DNA of 64,000 nucleotides from Algorimicrobium sediminis. GTDB lineage: Bacteria; Bacteroidota; Bacteroidia; Flavobacteriales; Flavobacteriaceae. Both the position numbers and the translations under genes were made by a program. Of this stretch, positions 26,458-34,986 are shown in pieces. How positions within the stretch are numbered: the stretch's first letter is position 1; every line of letters begins with the position of its first letter. Location of the stretch: contig NZ_JBHULS010000001.1 of NCBI RefSeq assembly GCF_042684585.1, positions 744,001 through 808,000 of the forward strand. Reading direction: 5' to 3'. The notes below the pieces were generated by a model. That model searched no databases. It saw only the letters and a program-made list of their open reading frames with translations, and was not told where the DNA came from.

Positions 26458-28041
26458 CTAATGCTTATTAATGGCCTCCAATAGCCATTCAAGTTCGGGG
26501 TCGTTTTTGTTTACAATATCCTGCCAAGTTGGTTTTATAGACACGTCGGGTTTTATGCCATAGCCATCGGGTTCTGTTTTAAAAGGTGCTTCTATTTGCA
26601 TAATACCTAAACGCACTTTTATACGGCTGTGTGGTAGGTTATAAATTTTAAATAGCCCAGCAACCGTTCCGTTATAAGCGCCTCCGGTTTCTTCTCCTAT
26701 AAATGTTGCTAGTTTGTGCCCGTGAAGGTTAGTTGCCAATATAGCCGAGGCCGAAAAGGAATTACCATTTATTAGCACATACATATGGCCTTTAAAAGCC
26801 TTTTTAAATGGCGATTGCGTTTTGGAATAACGAAAACGGTAATAAATGGTGTCGTTAATTTTTTTTGTTTTAATTAGGTTATGCGTTGCAATAAACGGTG
26901 AAAACACCCCAGCTACTATTTTTAAGGATACGGGCGCGCCATTACTAAAGGCATAATCTAAAATGGGCAGTCTGCTAGTTACTTGACTTGGGTTTATAAA
27001 TTGATAGTCCTCTCGGGCTAAAAAACGGAACAAATAAGCTATTTCCGAAATACGACCACCCCCATTATCACGTAAATCCAAGATTAAATGAGGTGTTTTT
27101 AAGCTATCTAGTAGCGCAAAACTTTGTTTGTAAAATCTTTTGTAATTACCGTTGCTAAAGGCTCTAATTTTCATGATAGCTACACTACTATCGGCTGGTG
27201 CAAAATTAAAGTTTCGGGTGTAAATGCCAGCTTCCTTCTCTAAACCGTAAATTTTATCGCGTTGGCGTTTTTCTCGAGCTATTTGTTTTTTCCGAAGTTT
27301 TTCTGTTCGGGTAAGTTGTTTTATGTTTTCTGTTACATGGGTTTTATTACTGCGTTCTGTTTGCGGGGTATCTTTGGGAATACGTCTAAACATGCGCGTA
27401 AACACCGAGTCACTTTTTTTGAAGGTAACTTGTAAGCTATCTGAAAAACCTTGATCTCGGAAATAGAGTTTGTGGAAGCTACTGCCAATTTGCCGGTTAA
27501 ATAATGTGGTGTTGTAGCCGTCTGAAGCAAAAAGCGTTTTGTATTTTTCTATTAAAGTGGATACCGGGTCTCCCCCTACCGCCAAAACCTGGCTACCCAA
27601 TAAAAGGGAGTCTGGTTTTGTGTTAGAAACATATAAGGCAGAATCTAGGTACTTAAATTCCAAATCATAAAATTCAAATTTGCTTTTGCCAAGCACGCGT
27701 CTTTCAGATTTTGTAAACCACTTTTGTGGCGGTGCTACGCCAATGTGGCCTTGTTTTACAGCCATTAAAACAGGTGCTAATTTTTCATAAAATTCAGCAC
27801 TGCTTAACGGTTTGGAAATACTTAATTTTAAGCTATCAAATTTAAAATCTAATGCAGACTTACTTATGTATTGGTATAAACGCGGATGGTGTTTTTTTAG
27901 TTTTTTGTGCACGGCATCCACATCTTCATGCAAGTGCTGTACCGGATGCAAACTAGCAACCAACATATTGTGTTTTTTGACACTCTTGCAAGCGTTAAAC
28001 AGTAAGAAGCACAGTGCTGCCAAAATAAGATGTGGTTTCAT
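26458..28041 (-). CDS. S41 family peptidase lipoprotein
   Basis: Secreted protease of the C-terminal-processing (S41) family. The start at 28041 gives MKPHLILAALCFLLFNAC, a lipoprotein signal with Cys after FNA; 28047 is also possible. LILDLRDNGGG near residue 325 and NGNSFSASAILAT near 420 mark the catalytic core, with Ser in SFSA and the nearby FIGEETGG segment. A Lys/Arg-rich insert (LRKKQIAREKRQRDK) near 250-270 breaks the N-terminal half and is unusual for an exported protein. Substrate unknown. No PDZ motif is clear, though the GGDPVSTLIE segment near 150 fits one. Confidence 0.85.
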   Translation of the reverse strand: MKPHLILAALCFLLFNACKSVKKHNMLVASLHPVQHLHEDVDAVHKKLKKHHPRLYQYISKSALDFKFDSLKLSISKPLSSAEFYEKLAPVLMAVKQGHIGVAPPQKWFTKSERRVLGKSKFEFYDLEFKYLDSALYVSNTKPDSLLLGSQVLAVGGDPVSTLIEKYKTLFASDGYNTTLFNRQIGSSFHKLYFRDQGFSDSLQVTFKKSDSVFTRMFRRIPKDTPQTERSNKTHVTENIKQLTRTEKLRKKQIAREKRQRDKIYGLEKEAGIYTRNFNFAPADSSVAIMKIRAFSNGNYKRFYKQSFALLDSLKTPHLILDLRDNGGGRISEIAYLFRFLAREDYQFINPSQVTSRLPILDYAFSNGAPVSLKIVAGVFSPFIATHNLIKTKKINDTIYYRFRYSKTQSPFKKAFKGHMYVLINGNSFSASAILATNLHGHKLATFIGEETGGAYNGTVAGLFKIYNLPHSRIKVRLGIMQIEAPFKTEPDGYGIKPDVSIKPTWQDIVNKNDPELEWLLEAINKH

Positions 28042-28097
28042 AAACACGTTTAAAATGGTTTTAATATAATTATAAGTAAGAAAGCGTAAAACTGTTA

Positions 28098-28556
28098 TTA
28101 CAAACGAATAGCAGTGGTATGCTTTACTTCATTAATTACAAACATACTGTGTGTACTGCCTATATGACTAATAGATGTTAATTTTTTAACCATAAAGTCC
28201 CTAAATTTTTCCATATCCTGTACCACTACTTTTAAAAGATAATCATAATCGCCACTTATATGGTAACAAGCCACAACCTCTTTTAAACTAGTAACTTCCC
28301 GCTCAAATTTTACAATATTATCTTGCGTATGTTGTACCAGTTTTATGTGGCAAAAGGCAACAAAACTTCTATCTATTTTGTTTTTATCTACTAGCGCTAC
28401 ATATTGCGCAATAACACCACTGCGCTCTAACTTTTTAATGCGTTCGTAAACTGCTGTAACAGATAGGTTTAATTTATGAGCGAGCTCTTTAGTAGTTTGT
28501 TTGGCATCTGCTTGCAAATAATGCAGCAACTGAATATCGGTAGTATCAAAAGTCAT
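28098..28556 (-). CDS. Lrp/AsnC family regulator
   Basis: 152 residues. The N-terminal winged-helix domain reads LLHYLQADAKQTTKELAHKLNLSVTAVYERIKKLE. The C-terminal RAM domain (about 65-140) contains CYHISGDYDYLLKVVV, the effector-binding loop. Lrp proteins sense amino acids. It is divergent from a Cys/Met-type PLP lyase gene and likely controls it and the downstream NhaC transporter. The sensed amino acid is probably methionine or a related sulfur amino acid; that is inference from position. Confidence 0.92.
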   Translation of the reverse strand: MTFDTTDIQLLHYLQADAKQTTKELAHKLNLSVTAVYERIKKLERSGVIAQYVALVDKNKIDRSFVAFCHIKLVQHTQDNIVKFEREVTSLKEVVACYHISGDYDYLLKVVVQDMEKFRDFMVKKLTSISHIGSTHSMFVINEVKHTTAIRL

Positions 28557-28614
28557 CTTTTTGGATAATTTTTCCTTTAAAAAACAATAATAATCATATT
28601 TAAAGAAACAGAAT

Positions 28615-28644
28615 CTATAAAAGACTATTTTTTTAGTTTTATAG
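28615..28644. promoter_or_regulatory. Inverted repeat in the lrp/lyase intergenic region
   Basis: CTATAAAA (28615-28622) and TTTTATAG (28637-28644) are perfect complements 14 bases apart between the divergent genes. It is a candidate Lrp binding site, although AT-rich symmetry can arise by chance. Confidence 0.35.
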
Positions 28645-28725
28645 TTTAAATGATAGCATGAACATTGATTAATTATCTAAAATTTACGATTTTTACCATA
28701 ATATTAATTTAAATTCCTGTAGCAA

Positions 28726-29925
28726 ATGGCATTCAAACCAGCAAACAACATTCAAGATTTACAATATTTTGGCGAATTTGGGGGTGTAAACCCATCTATT
28801 TCCGATTCATCAACCTATACTTTTTTATCTGCAAAAACCATGTTCGATACTTTTGAGGGCAACGCAGATGGTTGTTATTTATATTCGCGTCACTCCACGC
28901 CTTCCAACCTTTATTTAGGGCAAGCGCTAGCGGCTATGGAAGGTACGGAAACAGCTAATGTAACCGCTTCTGGAATGGGTGCCATAACGCCGGTTATTAT
29001 GCAGCTATGTGGCGCTGGCGACCACGTAGTGTCTAGTCGAACTATTTATGGTGGTACTTACGCGTTTTTAAAGAATTTTGCACCTCGATTTCAAGTAACA
29101 ACTAGTTTTGTAGACATAACAAATTTAGAGGCTGTAGAGGCAGCTATTACTCCCACCACTAAAATTTTATATTGCGAGGCCGTAAGTAATCCATTATTAG
29201 AGGTTGCAGATATTGCAAGTTTAGCTGCAATAGCTAAAAAACACGATTTAAAGCTGGTAGTAGATAATACGTTTTCACCATTGTCTATTTCACCAGCACA
29301 ATTAGGTGCCGATATTGTAATTCATAGTTTAACGAAGTTTATAAACGGTTCCAGCGATACCGTAGGCGGTGTTATTTGTGGTACAGAAGAATTTATAAAC
29401 AATTTGCGCAACGTAAACGATGGCGCTTGCATGTTGTTAGGGGCTACTATGGACAGTTTGCGTGCTGCGTCGATATTAAAAAACTTGCGCACCTTGCATA
29501 TTCGTGTAAAACAGCATAGTGTAAATGCACATTATTTAGCTGAAAAATTTGAAGCAGATGGCTTAAAAACTGTTTATCCTGGCCTAGCCTCGCATCCATC
29601 TCACAACATATTTAAAGCTATGATGAACGATACCTATGGCTTTGGTGGCATGCTTACTATAGATGTGGGTTCGTTAGAAAAGGCAAACGCTTTAATGGAA
29701 TTAATGCAAGAAAAAAATCTTGGATACCTGGCGGTTAGTCTAGGATTTTACAAAACCTTATTTTCAGCTCCAGGAAGTTCTACATCCTCTGAAATTCCGG
29801 AAGAAGAGCAAAAAGAAATGGGGTTAAGCGATGGTTTAATCCGTTTCTCCATAGGTTTGGATGCCGATATTGAGCGTACCTATAAAATGATGCGTGAATG
29901 CATGACAACACTTAACATATTATAA
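28726..29925 (+). CDS. Cys/Met-metabolism PLP lyase, methionine gamma-lyase-like
   Basis: Fold-type I PLP enzyme of the trans-sulfuration family. SRHSTPSNLYLGQALAAMEG near the N-terminus, the Asp-bearing VDNTFSPL near 180 and the PLP Lys204 in SLTKF are the key sites. In this family a Cys near residue 115 marks methionine gamma-lyase; the sequence there (SRTIYGGTYAF) has no Cys, so the gamma-lyase label is not proven and cystathionine beta/gamma-lyase or O-acylhomoserine sulfhydrylase is possible. 399 residues is normal. An Lrp gene lies divergently upstream and an NhaC transporter downstream. Confidence 0.85.
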   Translation: MAFKPANNIQDLQYFGEFGGVNPSISDSSTYTFLSAKTMFDTFEGNADGCYLYSRHSTPSNLYLGQALAAMEGTETANVTASGMGAITPVIMQLCGAGDHVVSSRTIYGGTYAFLKNFAPRFQVTTSFVDITNLEAVEAAITPTTKILYCEAVSNPLLEVADIASLAAIAKKHDLKLVVDNTFSPLSISPAQLGADIVIHSLTKFINGSSDTVGGVICGTEEFINNLRNVNDGACMLLGATMDSLRAASILKNLRTLHIRVKQHSVNAHYLAEKFEADGLKTVYPGLASHPSHNIFKAMMNDTYGFGGMLTIDVGSLEKANALMELMQEKNLGYLAVSLGFYKTLFSAPGSSTSSEIPEEEQKEMGLSDGLIRFSIGLDADIERTYKMMRECMTTLNIL

Positions 29926-29952
29926 CGCCGTGTTGGTTGTTACTTACATATC

Positions 29953-29983
29953 AAGGAGTTTATTCACTAAACTCCTTTTTTTT
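29953..29983 (+). terminator. Terminator after PLP lyase
   Basis: A 10-bp perfect stem (AAGGAGTTTA / TAAACTCCTT), a 5-base loop and a run of eight T. It separates the lyase from nhaC, so nhaC needs its own promoter. Confidence 0.85.
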
Positions 29984-30042
29984 GTTCAAAATTATATAAA
30001 GAGAGAGGTAAAAACATAAAATTCCATTTTTTAAGAAAAAGG

Positions 30043-30050
30043 TAATTTTG
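30043..30050 (+). promoter_or_regulatory. -7 element of nhaC
   Basis: TAATTTTG matches TAnnTTTG and lies 121 bases before the nhaC start, implying a leader of ~115 bases. Confidence 0.4.
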
Positions 30051-30171
30051 GGTAACATATATGATGCTAGCTCTGTTCCAACTAAAATATTAACAAAACA
30101 GAGCATAACAGGCATTTGCATACTTTATCTGAAAATCGTAACATTACAGCCCCAACAAATTCAAAAAACAG

Positions 30172-31638
30172 ATGCAGAATGACAACACTAGCTCCAACAT
30201 GGGATTGGAGGATGAAACAATAATTGAAAACAAAGAGTTGACAATTTGGGAAGCCTTAACCCCAGTACTATTGTTAATGTGTATGTTAGCTTACAATATA
30301 TTTCTAGCCGATGGCGAAGCTTTAGGCGAATATTCCAATCAATTTATACTATTAATTGGTGCGGGAATTGCTGCTATAGTTGGTTTTTTTAACAAAGTTA
30401 AAATTCAGGCTATGGCAAAGGAGGTTTGGGAGAATCTTCAGAGTGTTTTTGTACCTATCATGATTCTTTTTTTAGTCGGTGCTTTGGCTGGTACTTGGCT
30501 TATAAGCGGCGTAATTCCTGCCATGGTTTATTACGGCTTACAAGTATTAAGTCCGGCTATTTTTTTGCCAGCTTCGGTTATTATTTGTGCCATTATTTCC
30601 ATTGCTACTGGAAGTTCATGGACCACCGCGGCCACGGTAGGTATTGCGCTTATTGGTATTGGAAGTGCGTTGGGCATACCCACCGGAATGATTGCAGGTG
30701 CTGCTATTTCCGGCGCCTACTTTGGCGATAAAATGTCGCCATTAAGCGATACTACTAACTTGGCACCAGCCATGGCGGGAACCGATTTGTTTACGCACAT
30801 TAGGTATATGGCTTTTACTACTGTTCCAACGGTTATAATAACCTTAATAGCTTTTACCATTATGAGCATGACTATAAACACAACTGGTACAGCCGATTTA
30901 AGTAGTTTATTACAAAGCATTGAGAGCACCTTTACCATCACGCCATTTCTTTTTATTGTACCATTGGTGGTTATTATTTTAATACTTCTAAAAACAAAAC
31001 CACTAATAGCTTTGGGCGTGGGTGTTTTGCTAGCGGCTGTATTTGCTTTTATTTTTCAACCTAATATTCTGGATACGTTAGCAGAAAGTAAAATTCGTGC
31101 TACCATTAATGCCATTTTTACAGACACACAAATTGTAACCGATAACAGTAAACTAAACGATTTATTTGCGGCTGGAGGTATGAAAGGTATGATATGGACC
31201 ATTCTTTTAATATGTTGCGCCATGTTTTTTGGCGGTGTTATGGATGCCATTGGCGCATTAGCACGCATTACTAAAGTGTTGCTATCCTTTGCTACAACTA
31301 TTTTCGGATTGTTTGCAAGTACTGTTATAAGCTGTTTAGGTTTAAATACCATTGCAAGCGATCAGTATTTGGCTATTGTTATTCCAGGAAAAATGTTCAA
31401 AAAAGCCTACCAAGATAAAGGCCTAGCACCCGAAAATTTAAGTCGTACTTTAGAGGATTCTGGAACCGTAACCTCGGTTTTAATTCCTTGGAATACCTGC
31501 GGAGCATATCAAAGTAGTGTTTTAGGGGTATCCGTGGCAGATTATTTTGTGTACGCCATTTTTAACTGGTTAAGCCCTTTTATGACCCTATTTTTTGCGG
31601 CTATAAACCTAAAAATTAGAACGTTAAAAACTAAATAA
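30172..31638 (+). CDS. nhaC: NhaC family Na+/H+ antiporter-like transporter
   Basis: Inner-membrane transporter of 488 residues with ~11 hydrophobic segments. SSWTTAATVGIALIGIGSALGIP, GAYFGDKMSPLSDTTNLAPAMAGT and EDSGTVTSVLIPWNTCGAYQ are the hallmark NhaC motifs. Annotated as an antiporter, but some NhaC-like proteins are predicted to carry methionine or exchange organic acids. Its place behind a Cys/Met lyase and an Lrp gene suggests sulfur amino acid uptake; that is inference. Confidence 0.88.
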   Translation: MQNDNTSSNMGLEDETIIENKELTIWEALTPVLLLMCMLAYNIFLADGEALGEYSNQFILLIGAGIAAIVGFFNKVKIQAMAKEVWENLQSVFVPIMILFLVGALAGTWLISGVIPAMVYYGLQVLSPAIFLPASVIICAIISIATGSSWTTAATVGIALIGIGSALGIPTGMIAGAAISGAYFGDKMSPLSDTTNLAPAMAGTDLFTHIRYMAFTTVPTVIITLIAFTIMSMTINTTGTADLSSLLQSIESTFTITPFLFIVPLVVIILILLKTKPLIALGVGVLLAAVFAFIFQPNILDTLAESKIRATINAIFTDTQIVTDNSKLNDLFAAGGMKGMIWTILLICCAMFFGGVMDAIGALARITKVLLSFATTIFGLFASTVISCLGLNTIASDQYLAIVIPGKMFKKAYQDKGLAPENLSRTLEDSGTVTSVLIPWNTCGAYQSSVLGVSVADYFVYAIFNWLSPFMTLFFAAINLKIRTLKTK

Positions 31639-31734
31639 CGCTAAACTATTGACCTCTATCAAAACAATAGTTTAAAACTATACTTCAATAAGAAATTTGA
31701 ATTTCAAAAACAGCATATAACGCTTGCTTGTTCC

Positions 31735-31742
31735 TATATTTG
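31735..31742 (+). promoter_or_regulatory. -7 element of peroxiredoxin gene
   Basis: TATATTTG is a perfect TAnnTTTG, 38 bases before the peroxiredoxin start. Confidence 0.6.
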
Positions 31743-31780
31743 CATCAGAGTAATTAGTATTAACAATTAAATATAAAAAC

Positions 31781-32419
31781 ATGGCATTTGTAGGAAAAAA
31801 ATTCCCAGATTTAAACGTAGACGCAATGAACGAAATGGGCGATACATTTAAATTAAACGTATTAGAAGAAGCAGTAAATAACAAGAAAAAAGTATTGTTG
31901 TTTTGGTATCCAAAAGATTTTACGTTTGTATGTCCAACGGAGTTACACGCTTTCCAAGAAGCATTAAAAGAGTTTGAAAAGCGTAATACTATTGTTATAG
32001 GTGCGTCTTGCGATACACCAGAGGTACATTTTGCTTGGTTAAACACAGCAAAAGACAACGGTGGTATTGAAGGCGTAACGTATCCAATATTAGCGGATAG
32101 CAACAGAAACCTATCTTCTACGTTAGGTATATTAGATATTACAAACGAGCAGTACAACGAAGAAACAGGTATTGTAACTGTTGAAGGAGACAACGTAACA
32201 TACCGTGCTACTTACTTAATTGACGAGGAAGGAACGGTGTTTCACGAAGGTATTAACCACATGCCTGTAGGTAGAAATGTAAACGAATTTTTACGCTTAA
32301 TTGATGCTTACGCGCACGTTCAAAAGAATGGCGAGGTTTGTCCAGCAAACTGGGAAGAAGGCAAAGACGCTATGCAAGCTAATGCTAAAGGTACAGCAGC
32401 TTATTTAGCTTCTCACTAA
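31781..32419 (+). CDS. 2-Cys peroxiredoxin (AhpC/TSA family)
   Basis: Cytoplasmic peroxidase reducing H2O2 and alkyl peroxides. The peroxidatic Cys51 is in FTFVCPTE, and the resolving Cys187 is in GEVCPANW in the C-terminal tail, so it is a typical 2-Cys enzyme of Prx1/AhpC type. 212 residues. A thioredoxin gene follows 107 bases later and is the likely electron donor, because no AhpF is visible here. A GGAGGGC-type hairpin with T-rich flank lies between them at about 32481-32505, perhaps attenuating expression of the downstream genes. Confidence 0.93.
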   Translation: MAFVGKKFPDLNVDAMNEMGDTFKLNVLEEAVNNKKKVLLFWYPKDFTFVCPTELHAFQEALKEFEKRNTIVIGASCDTPEVHFAWLNTAKDNGGIEGVTYPILADSNRNLSSTLGILDITNEQYNEETGIVTVEGDNVTYRATYLIDEEGTVFHEGINHMPVGRNVNEFLRLIDAYAHVQKNGEVCPANWEEGKDAMQANAKGTAAYLASH

Positions 32420-32526
32420 AGCACTTCTGTTAGGTTTTTTAAACCCAATATTTACAAATTTTTTAATCATTATAATTAAAGTCCTTCTGTTACAGGAGGG
32501 CTTTAATTACCTAAAAATAAACAACA

Positions 32527-32835
32527 ATGGTACAGGAACTTAATCAAGATAACTTACAAGAAATTGTAAATACCAACGATACTGTAATCGTTCAATATTC
32601 AGCTACATGGTGCGGTAATTGCCGTATTATGAAACCTAAATTTAAAAAATTAGCTACAGAGCACGAAAACGCAACTTTTGTTATTGTGGATGCTGAAAAA
32701 TTCCCTGAAAGTAGAAAACTAGCATCAGTAAACAACTTACCTACTTTTGCAACGTTTAAAAAGGGCGCATTTGTTGGCCAAGAACAAACAAACAAGTTCG
32801 ATGTTTTAAAGGATTTGGTGGCTAACGTAATTTAA
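32527..32835 (+). CDS. Thioredoxin with CGNC active site
   Basis: 102-residue thioredoxin fold. The active site is WCGNC (Cys29, Cys32) instead of the standard WCGPC; the Pro to Asn change would raise or lower its redox potential. The cis-Pro loop is NNLPTFATF. It sits between a 2-Cys peroxiredoxin and a small conserved gene, with only 5 bases to the latter. It probably serves as a dedicated reductant for the peroxiredoxin rather than as the general cell thioredoxin. Confidence 0.88.
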   Translation: MVQELNQDNLQEIVNTNDTVIVQYSATWCGNCRIMKPKFKKLATEHENATFVIVDAEKFPESRKLASVNNLPTFATFKKGAFVGQEQTNKFDVLKDLVANVI

Positions 32836-32840
32836 ATACT

Positions 32841-33098
32841 ATGAAACTTCCTGTAATTAAACATTTAACCCAGTTTATAGAAGAAAACGATGAAGATTTT
32901 GTTCTAGAAACTATAGAAACATTGGAAGCCCTTACAGAGGTGCCATCGCTAAAAGATGAAGAACTGGATGTTATTGGCGAATTAATTTCCAATATGTATG
33001 GTGCCATTGAGGTGAATACAATGATTAAAGAGGGCACGCCTAAAAAAGAAGCGTTAAATAATTTTATGAAACGTGTTTTAGGTGCTATAGATAAGTAA
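32841..33098 (+). CDS. Small conserved acidic protein beside thioredoxin
   Basis: 85 residues, helical, rich in Glu and Asp, without Cys or a signal. It starts 5 bases after the thioredoxin stop, so the two are translationally linked. From memory it resembles the small DUF6952-type proteins of flavobacteria, but I cannot confirm this. Its steady link to a thioredoxin suggests a partner or chaperone role in peroxide defence. A strong terminator follows. Confidence 0.75.
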   Translation: MKLPVIKHLTQFIEENDEDFVLETIETLEALTEVPSLKDEELDVIGELISNMYGAIEVNTMIKEGTPKKEALNNFMKRVLGAIDK

Positions 33099-33120
33099 AT
33101 TTGCTTTGAGCCAAACCAAA

Positions 33121-33158
33121 AAAACCTTTAAACTGGAAACGTTTAAAGGTTTTTTTTT
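33121..33158 (+). terminator. Terminator of peroxiredoxin cassette
   Basis: An 11-bp perfect stem (AACCTTTAAAC / GTTTAAAGGTT), a 7-base loop and a long T run. Confidence 0.88.
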
Positions 33159-33270
33159 GCCCTTTAAAAGGGCTTGTCTTTTATTTTTTGTACAACAGAA
33201 TGTGATTGATACTTCTTTAGGTTTTAGTAATTGTCGTAGTATATCTGTAACGAAATCCAAAACATTAATA

Positions 33271-33300
33271 TAAAAAAAACCACCTGTAAAAGGTGGCTTT
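33271..33300 (-). terminator. Terminator after fasciclin gene
   Basis: CCACCT and AGGTGG pair around a 5-base loop, with A/T tracts on both sides, 25 bases beyond the fasciclin stop. Confidence 0.7.
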
Positions 33301-33320
33301 TAAATAACATTAAAGTAGGT

Positions 33321-33842
33321 TTAGTTGGGCATGACTACGGTGTCTATAACATGTATCACACCATTAGAAGTTTTTAAGTCGGTTGCCGTTACTTGCGACC
33401 AGTTACCTTTTTCGTCCACTAAATAAACAGCGCCATCTTTCATTTGGGCCGTTAGTTTCCCACCAACAACCGTTTCAATTTGTGCTTTTCCGTTCGACTT
33501 TTTAATTAATGCCACAACATCGGCTGCCATAACAGATCCAGACACCACGTGGTATTTTAAAATAGTTTGAAGGGTTTCTTTGTTTTCAGGTTTCAATAAA
33601 CCTTCAACAGTGCCAGCTGGCAATTTTCCAAAGGCCTCATTAGTTGGTGCAAACACTGTAAAAGGTCCTTTTCCAGATAATACAGTTACCAAATCGGCTG
33701 CCTTTACAGCGGCTACCAAGGTGCTAAAATCGGCTGATGCTGCCGCAGTTTCAACAATGTTTTTGTCCTGTGCTTGCACGTTCATAGCGATTAAAATCAT
33801 AAAACTAACAGCAAGCGTTTTTACTAAATTTTTCTTTTTCAT
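33321..33842 (-). CDS. Secreted fasciclin-domain protein
   Basis: A signal peptide (1-25, ending NVQAQ) leads into one FAS1 domain of ~140 residues. FTVFAPTNEAFGKLPAGTVEGLLKPENKETL is the H1 motif region, and the last strand with NGVIHVIDTVVMP is the H2 region. Such domains mediate adhesion or matrix contacts at the cell surface. It is monocistronic, with its own -7 box and terminator, and lies between two peroxidase loci. Confidence 0.93.
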   Translation of the reverse strand: MKKKNLVKTLAVSFMILIAMNVQAQDKNIVETAAASADFSTLVAAVKAADLVTVLSGKGPFTVFAPTNEAFGKLPAGTVEGLLKPENKETLQTILKYHVVSGSVMAADVVALIKKSNGKAQIETVVGGKLTAQMKDGAVYLVDEKGNWSQVTATDLKTSNGVIHVIDTVVMPN

Positions 33843-33868
33843 AGCAATTTTGTTTATTTTTTGTTTAA

Positions 33869-33876
33869 CAAATATA
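33869..33876 (-). promoter_or_regulatory. -7 element of fasciclin gene
   Basis: The minus strand reads TATATTTG, a perfect TAnnTTTG, 26 bases before the start codon. Confidence 0.6.
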
Positions 33877-33993
33877 GATTAAAGTTAAACAAATAAGATC
33901 CTTTTACCAAAACTTTAACGTTAGCCTTTTTAAAATGAACCTGATATTTCCACTTAATTTCTTACATTTAAGTTCAATTTTAAAATATAAAAA

Positions 33994-34500
33994 ATGGCAA
34001 CAGTTACATTACATGGCGATAACATAGAAACAAAAGGAAACCTTCCAAAAGTAGGAAGCAAAGCGCCTGATTTTAAACTAACAGATACCAATTTAGCAAC
34101 TAAATCCTTGCAAGATTATGCAGGTCATAAAGTGGTATTAAATATTTTCCCGAGTATTGATACAGGTACTTGCGCGGCCTCGGTTAGGCAATTTAACCAA
34201 GAAGCAAGCGAACTAGATAATACCAAAGTTTTGTGTATTTCTAAAGATTTACCTTTTGCTTTAAACCGTTTTTGTGCAGCGGAAGGTTTGGACAATGTTG
34301 TATCCTTATCCGATTTTAAGGATGGTAATTTTGGCGCTAGTTACGGGGTTACCTTTACCACAGGACCTTTAGAAAGTTTATTGTCGCGCAGCGTGGTAGT
34401 GTTAAATGAAGACGGTACGGTTTTACATACCGAACAAGTACAAGAAACAGCAAACGAGCCTAATTACAAAGCCGCTTTAGAGGCCTTAATGGATGCCTAA
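33994..34500 (+). CDS. tpx: Thiol peroxidase
   Basis: Atypical 2-Cys peroxiredoxin acting on alkyl hydroperoxides with thioredoxin. Cys60 (DTGTCAASVRQF) is peroxidatic and Cys94 (LNRFCAAEG) resolving, matching Cys61/Cys95 of E. coli Tpx. 168 residues. It overlaps the next gene, diacylglycerol kinase, by 8 bases, so the two are translationally coupled. A TACATTTA segment at 33963, one mismatch from the -7 consensus, could be its promoter. Confidence 0.95.
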   Translation: MATVTLHGDNIETKGNLPKVGSKAPDFKLTDTNLATKSLQDYAGHKVVLNIFPSIDTGTCAASVRQFNQEASELDNTKVLCISKDLPFALNRFCAAEGLDNVVSLSDFKDGNFGASYGVTFTTGPLESLLSRSVVVLNEDGTVLHTEQVQETANEPNYKAALEALMDA

Positions 34501-34882
34501 AAAAGAGTCCTTTATTATAAACCGATTAAAAAGCATTGCTTATGCTGTTAACGGAGCGTGTATTTTAATACGTACCGAAGCTAGTTTGCAAGTGCAAATA
34601 GTTATTGGGTTTATAGTAACATTTGCGGGCTATTATTATGCCATATCGCCAACAGAATGGTTAATTCAAATTGGGGTAATTGGTATTGTAATAGCCCTTG
34701 AAGGACTTAATACTGCCATTGAAAAATTGGCAGATTTTGTGCATCCGCATCAGCACAAGGAAATTGGTGTTATAAAAGACATAGCCGCTGGTGCTGTTTT
34801 TTTATTTGCTATAATAGCCATTATTATGGGTTTAATTATTTACATTCCCAAAGTTTTTAAAATACATTTTGGTTTAGGATAA
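34493..34882 (+). CDS. Diacylglycerol/undecaprenol kinase family protein
   Basis: Small membrane kinase of ~129 residues with about three transmembrane helices. SIAYAVNGACILIRTEASLQVQ and the conserved LEGLNTAIEKLADFVHPHQHKEIG segment, with its Asn and Glu catalytic residues, are diagnostic. Gram-negative DgkA phosphorylates diacylglycerol; Bacteroidota and Firmicutes forms often act on undecaprenol. The start lies inside tpx, and ftsK follows after ~100 bases. Confidence 0.92.
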   Translation: MPKKESFIINRLKSIAYAVNGACILIRTEASLQVQIVIGFIVTFAGYYYAISPTEWLIQIGVIGIVIALEGLNTAIEKLADFVHPHQHKEIGVIKDIAAGAVFLFAIIAIIMGLIIYIPKVFKIHFGLG

Positions 34883-34896
34883 ACGCTAACTATTTG

Positions 34897-34904
34897 TATT
34901 TTTG
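34897..34904 (+). promoter_or_regulatory. -7 element of ftsK
   Basis: TATTTTTG matches TAnnTTTG, giving a leader of ~80 bases before the ftsK start. Confidence 0.5.
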
Positions 34905-34909
34905 CCTTG

Positions 34910-34929
34910 GTTGTCCCAACGTGGACAAC
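34910..34929 (+). promoter_or_regulatory. Leader hairpin 1 of ftsK
   Basis: GTTGTCC (34910-34916) pairs with GGACAAC (34923-34929) around a 6-base loop, just after the predicted -7 box and so at the 5' end of the transcript. No T run follows, so it is not a terminator. Confidence 0.45.
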
Positions 34930-34963
34930 GCCCATAAATAAGGCTTTAAATAATAAATTAAAT

Positions 34964-34981
34964 TTTTCCGTTTACGGAAAA
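34964..34981 (+). promoter_or_regulatory. Leader hairpin 2 of ftsK
   Basis: TTTTCCG (34964-34970) pairs with CGGAAAA (34975-34981) around a TTTA loop, ending 5 bases before the ftsK ATG. It could limit ribosome entry. Confidence 0.5.
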
Positions 34982-34986
34982 TATGT

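Noticed and set aside
30426..30731. Plus-strand frame inside nhaC
   Set aside because: Out-of-frame shadow, rich in Cys and Tyr, typical of a frame-shifted membrane gene.
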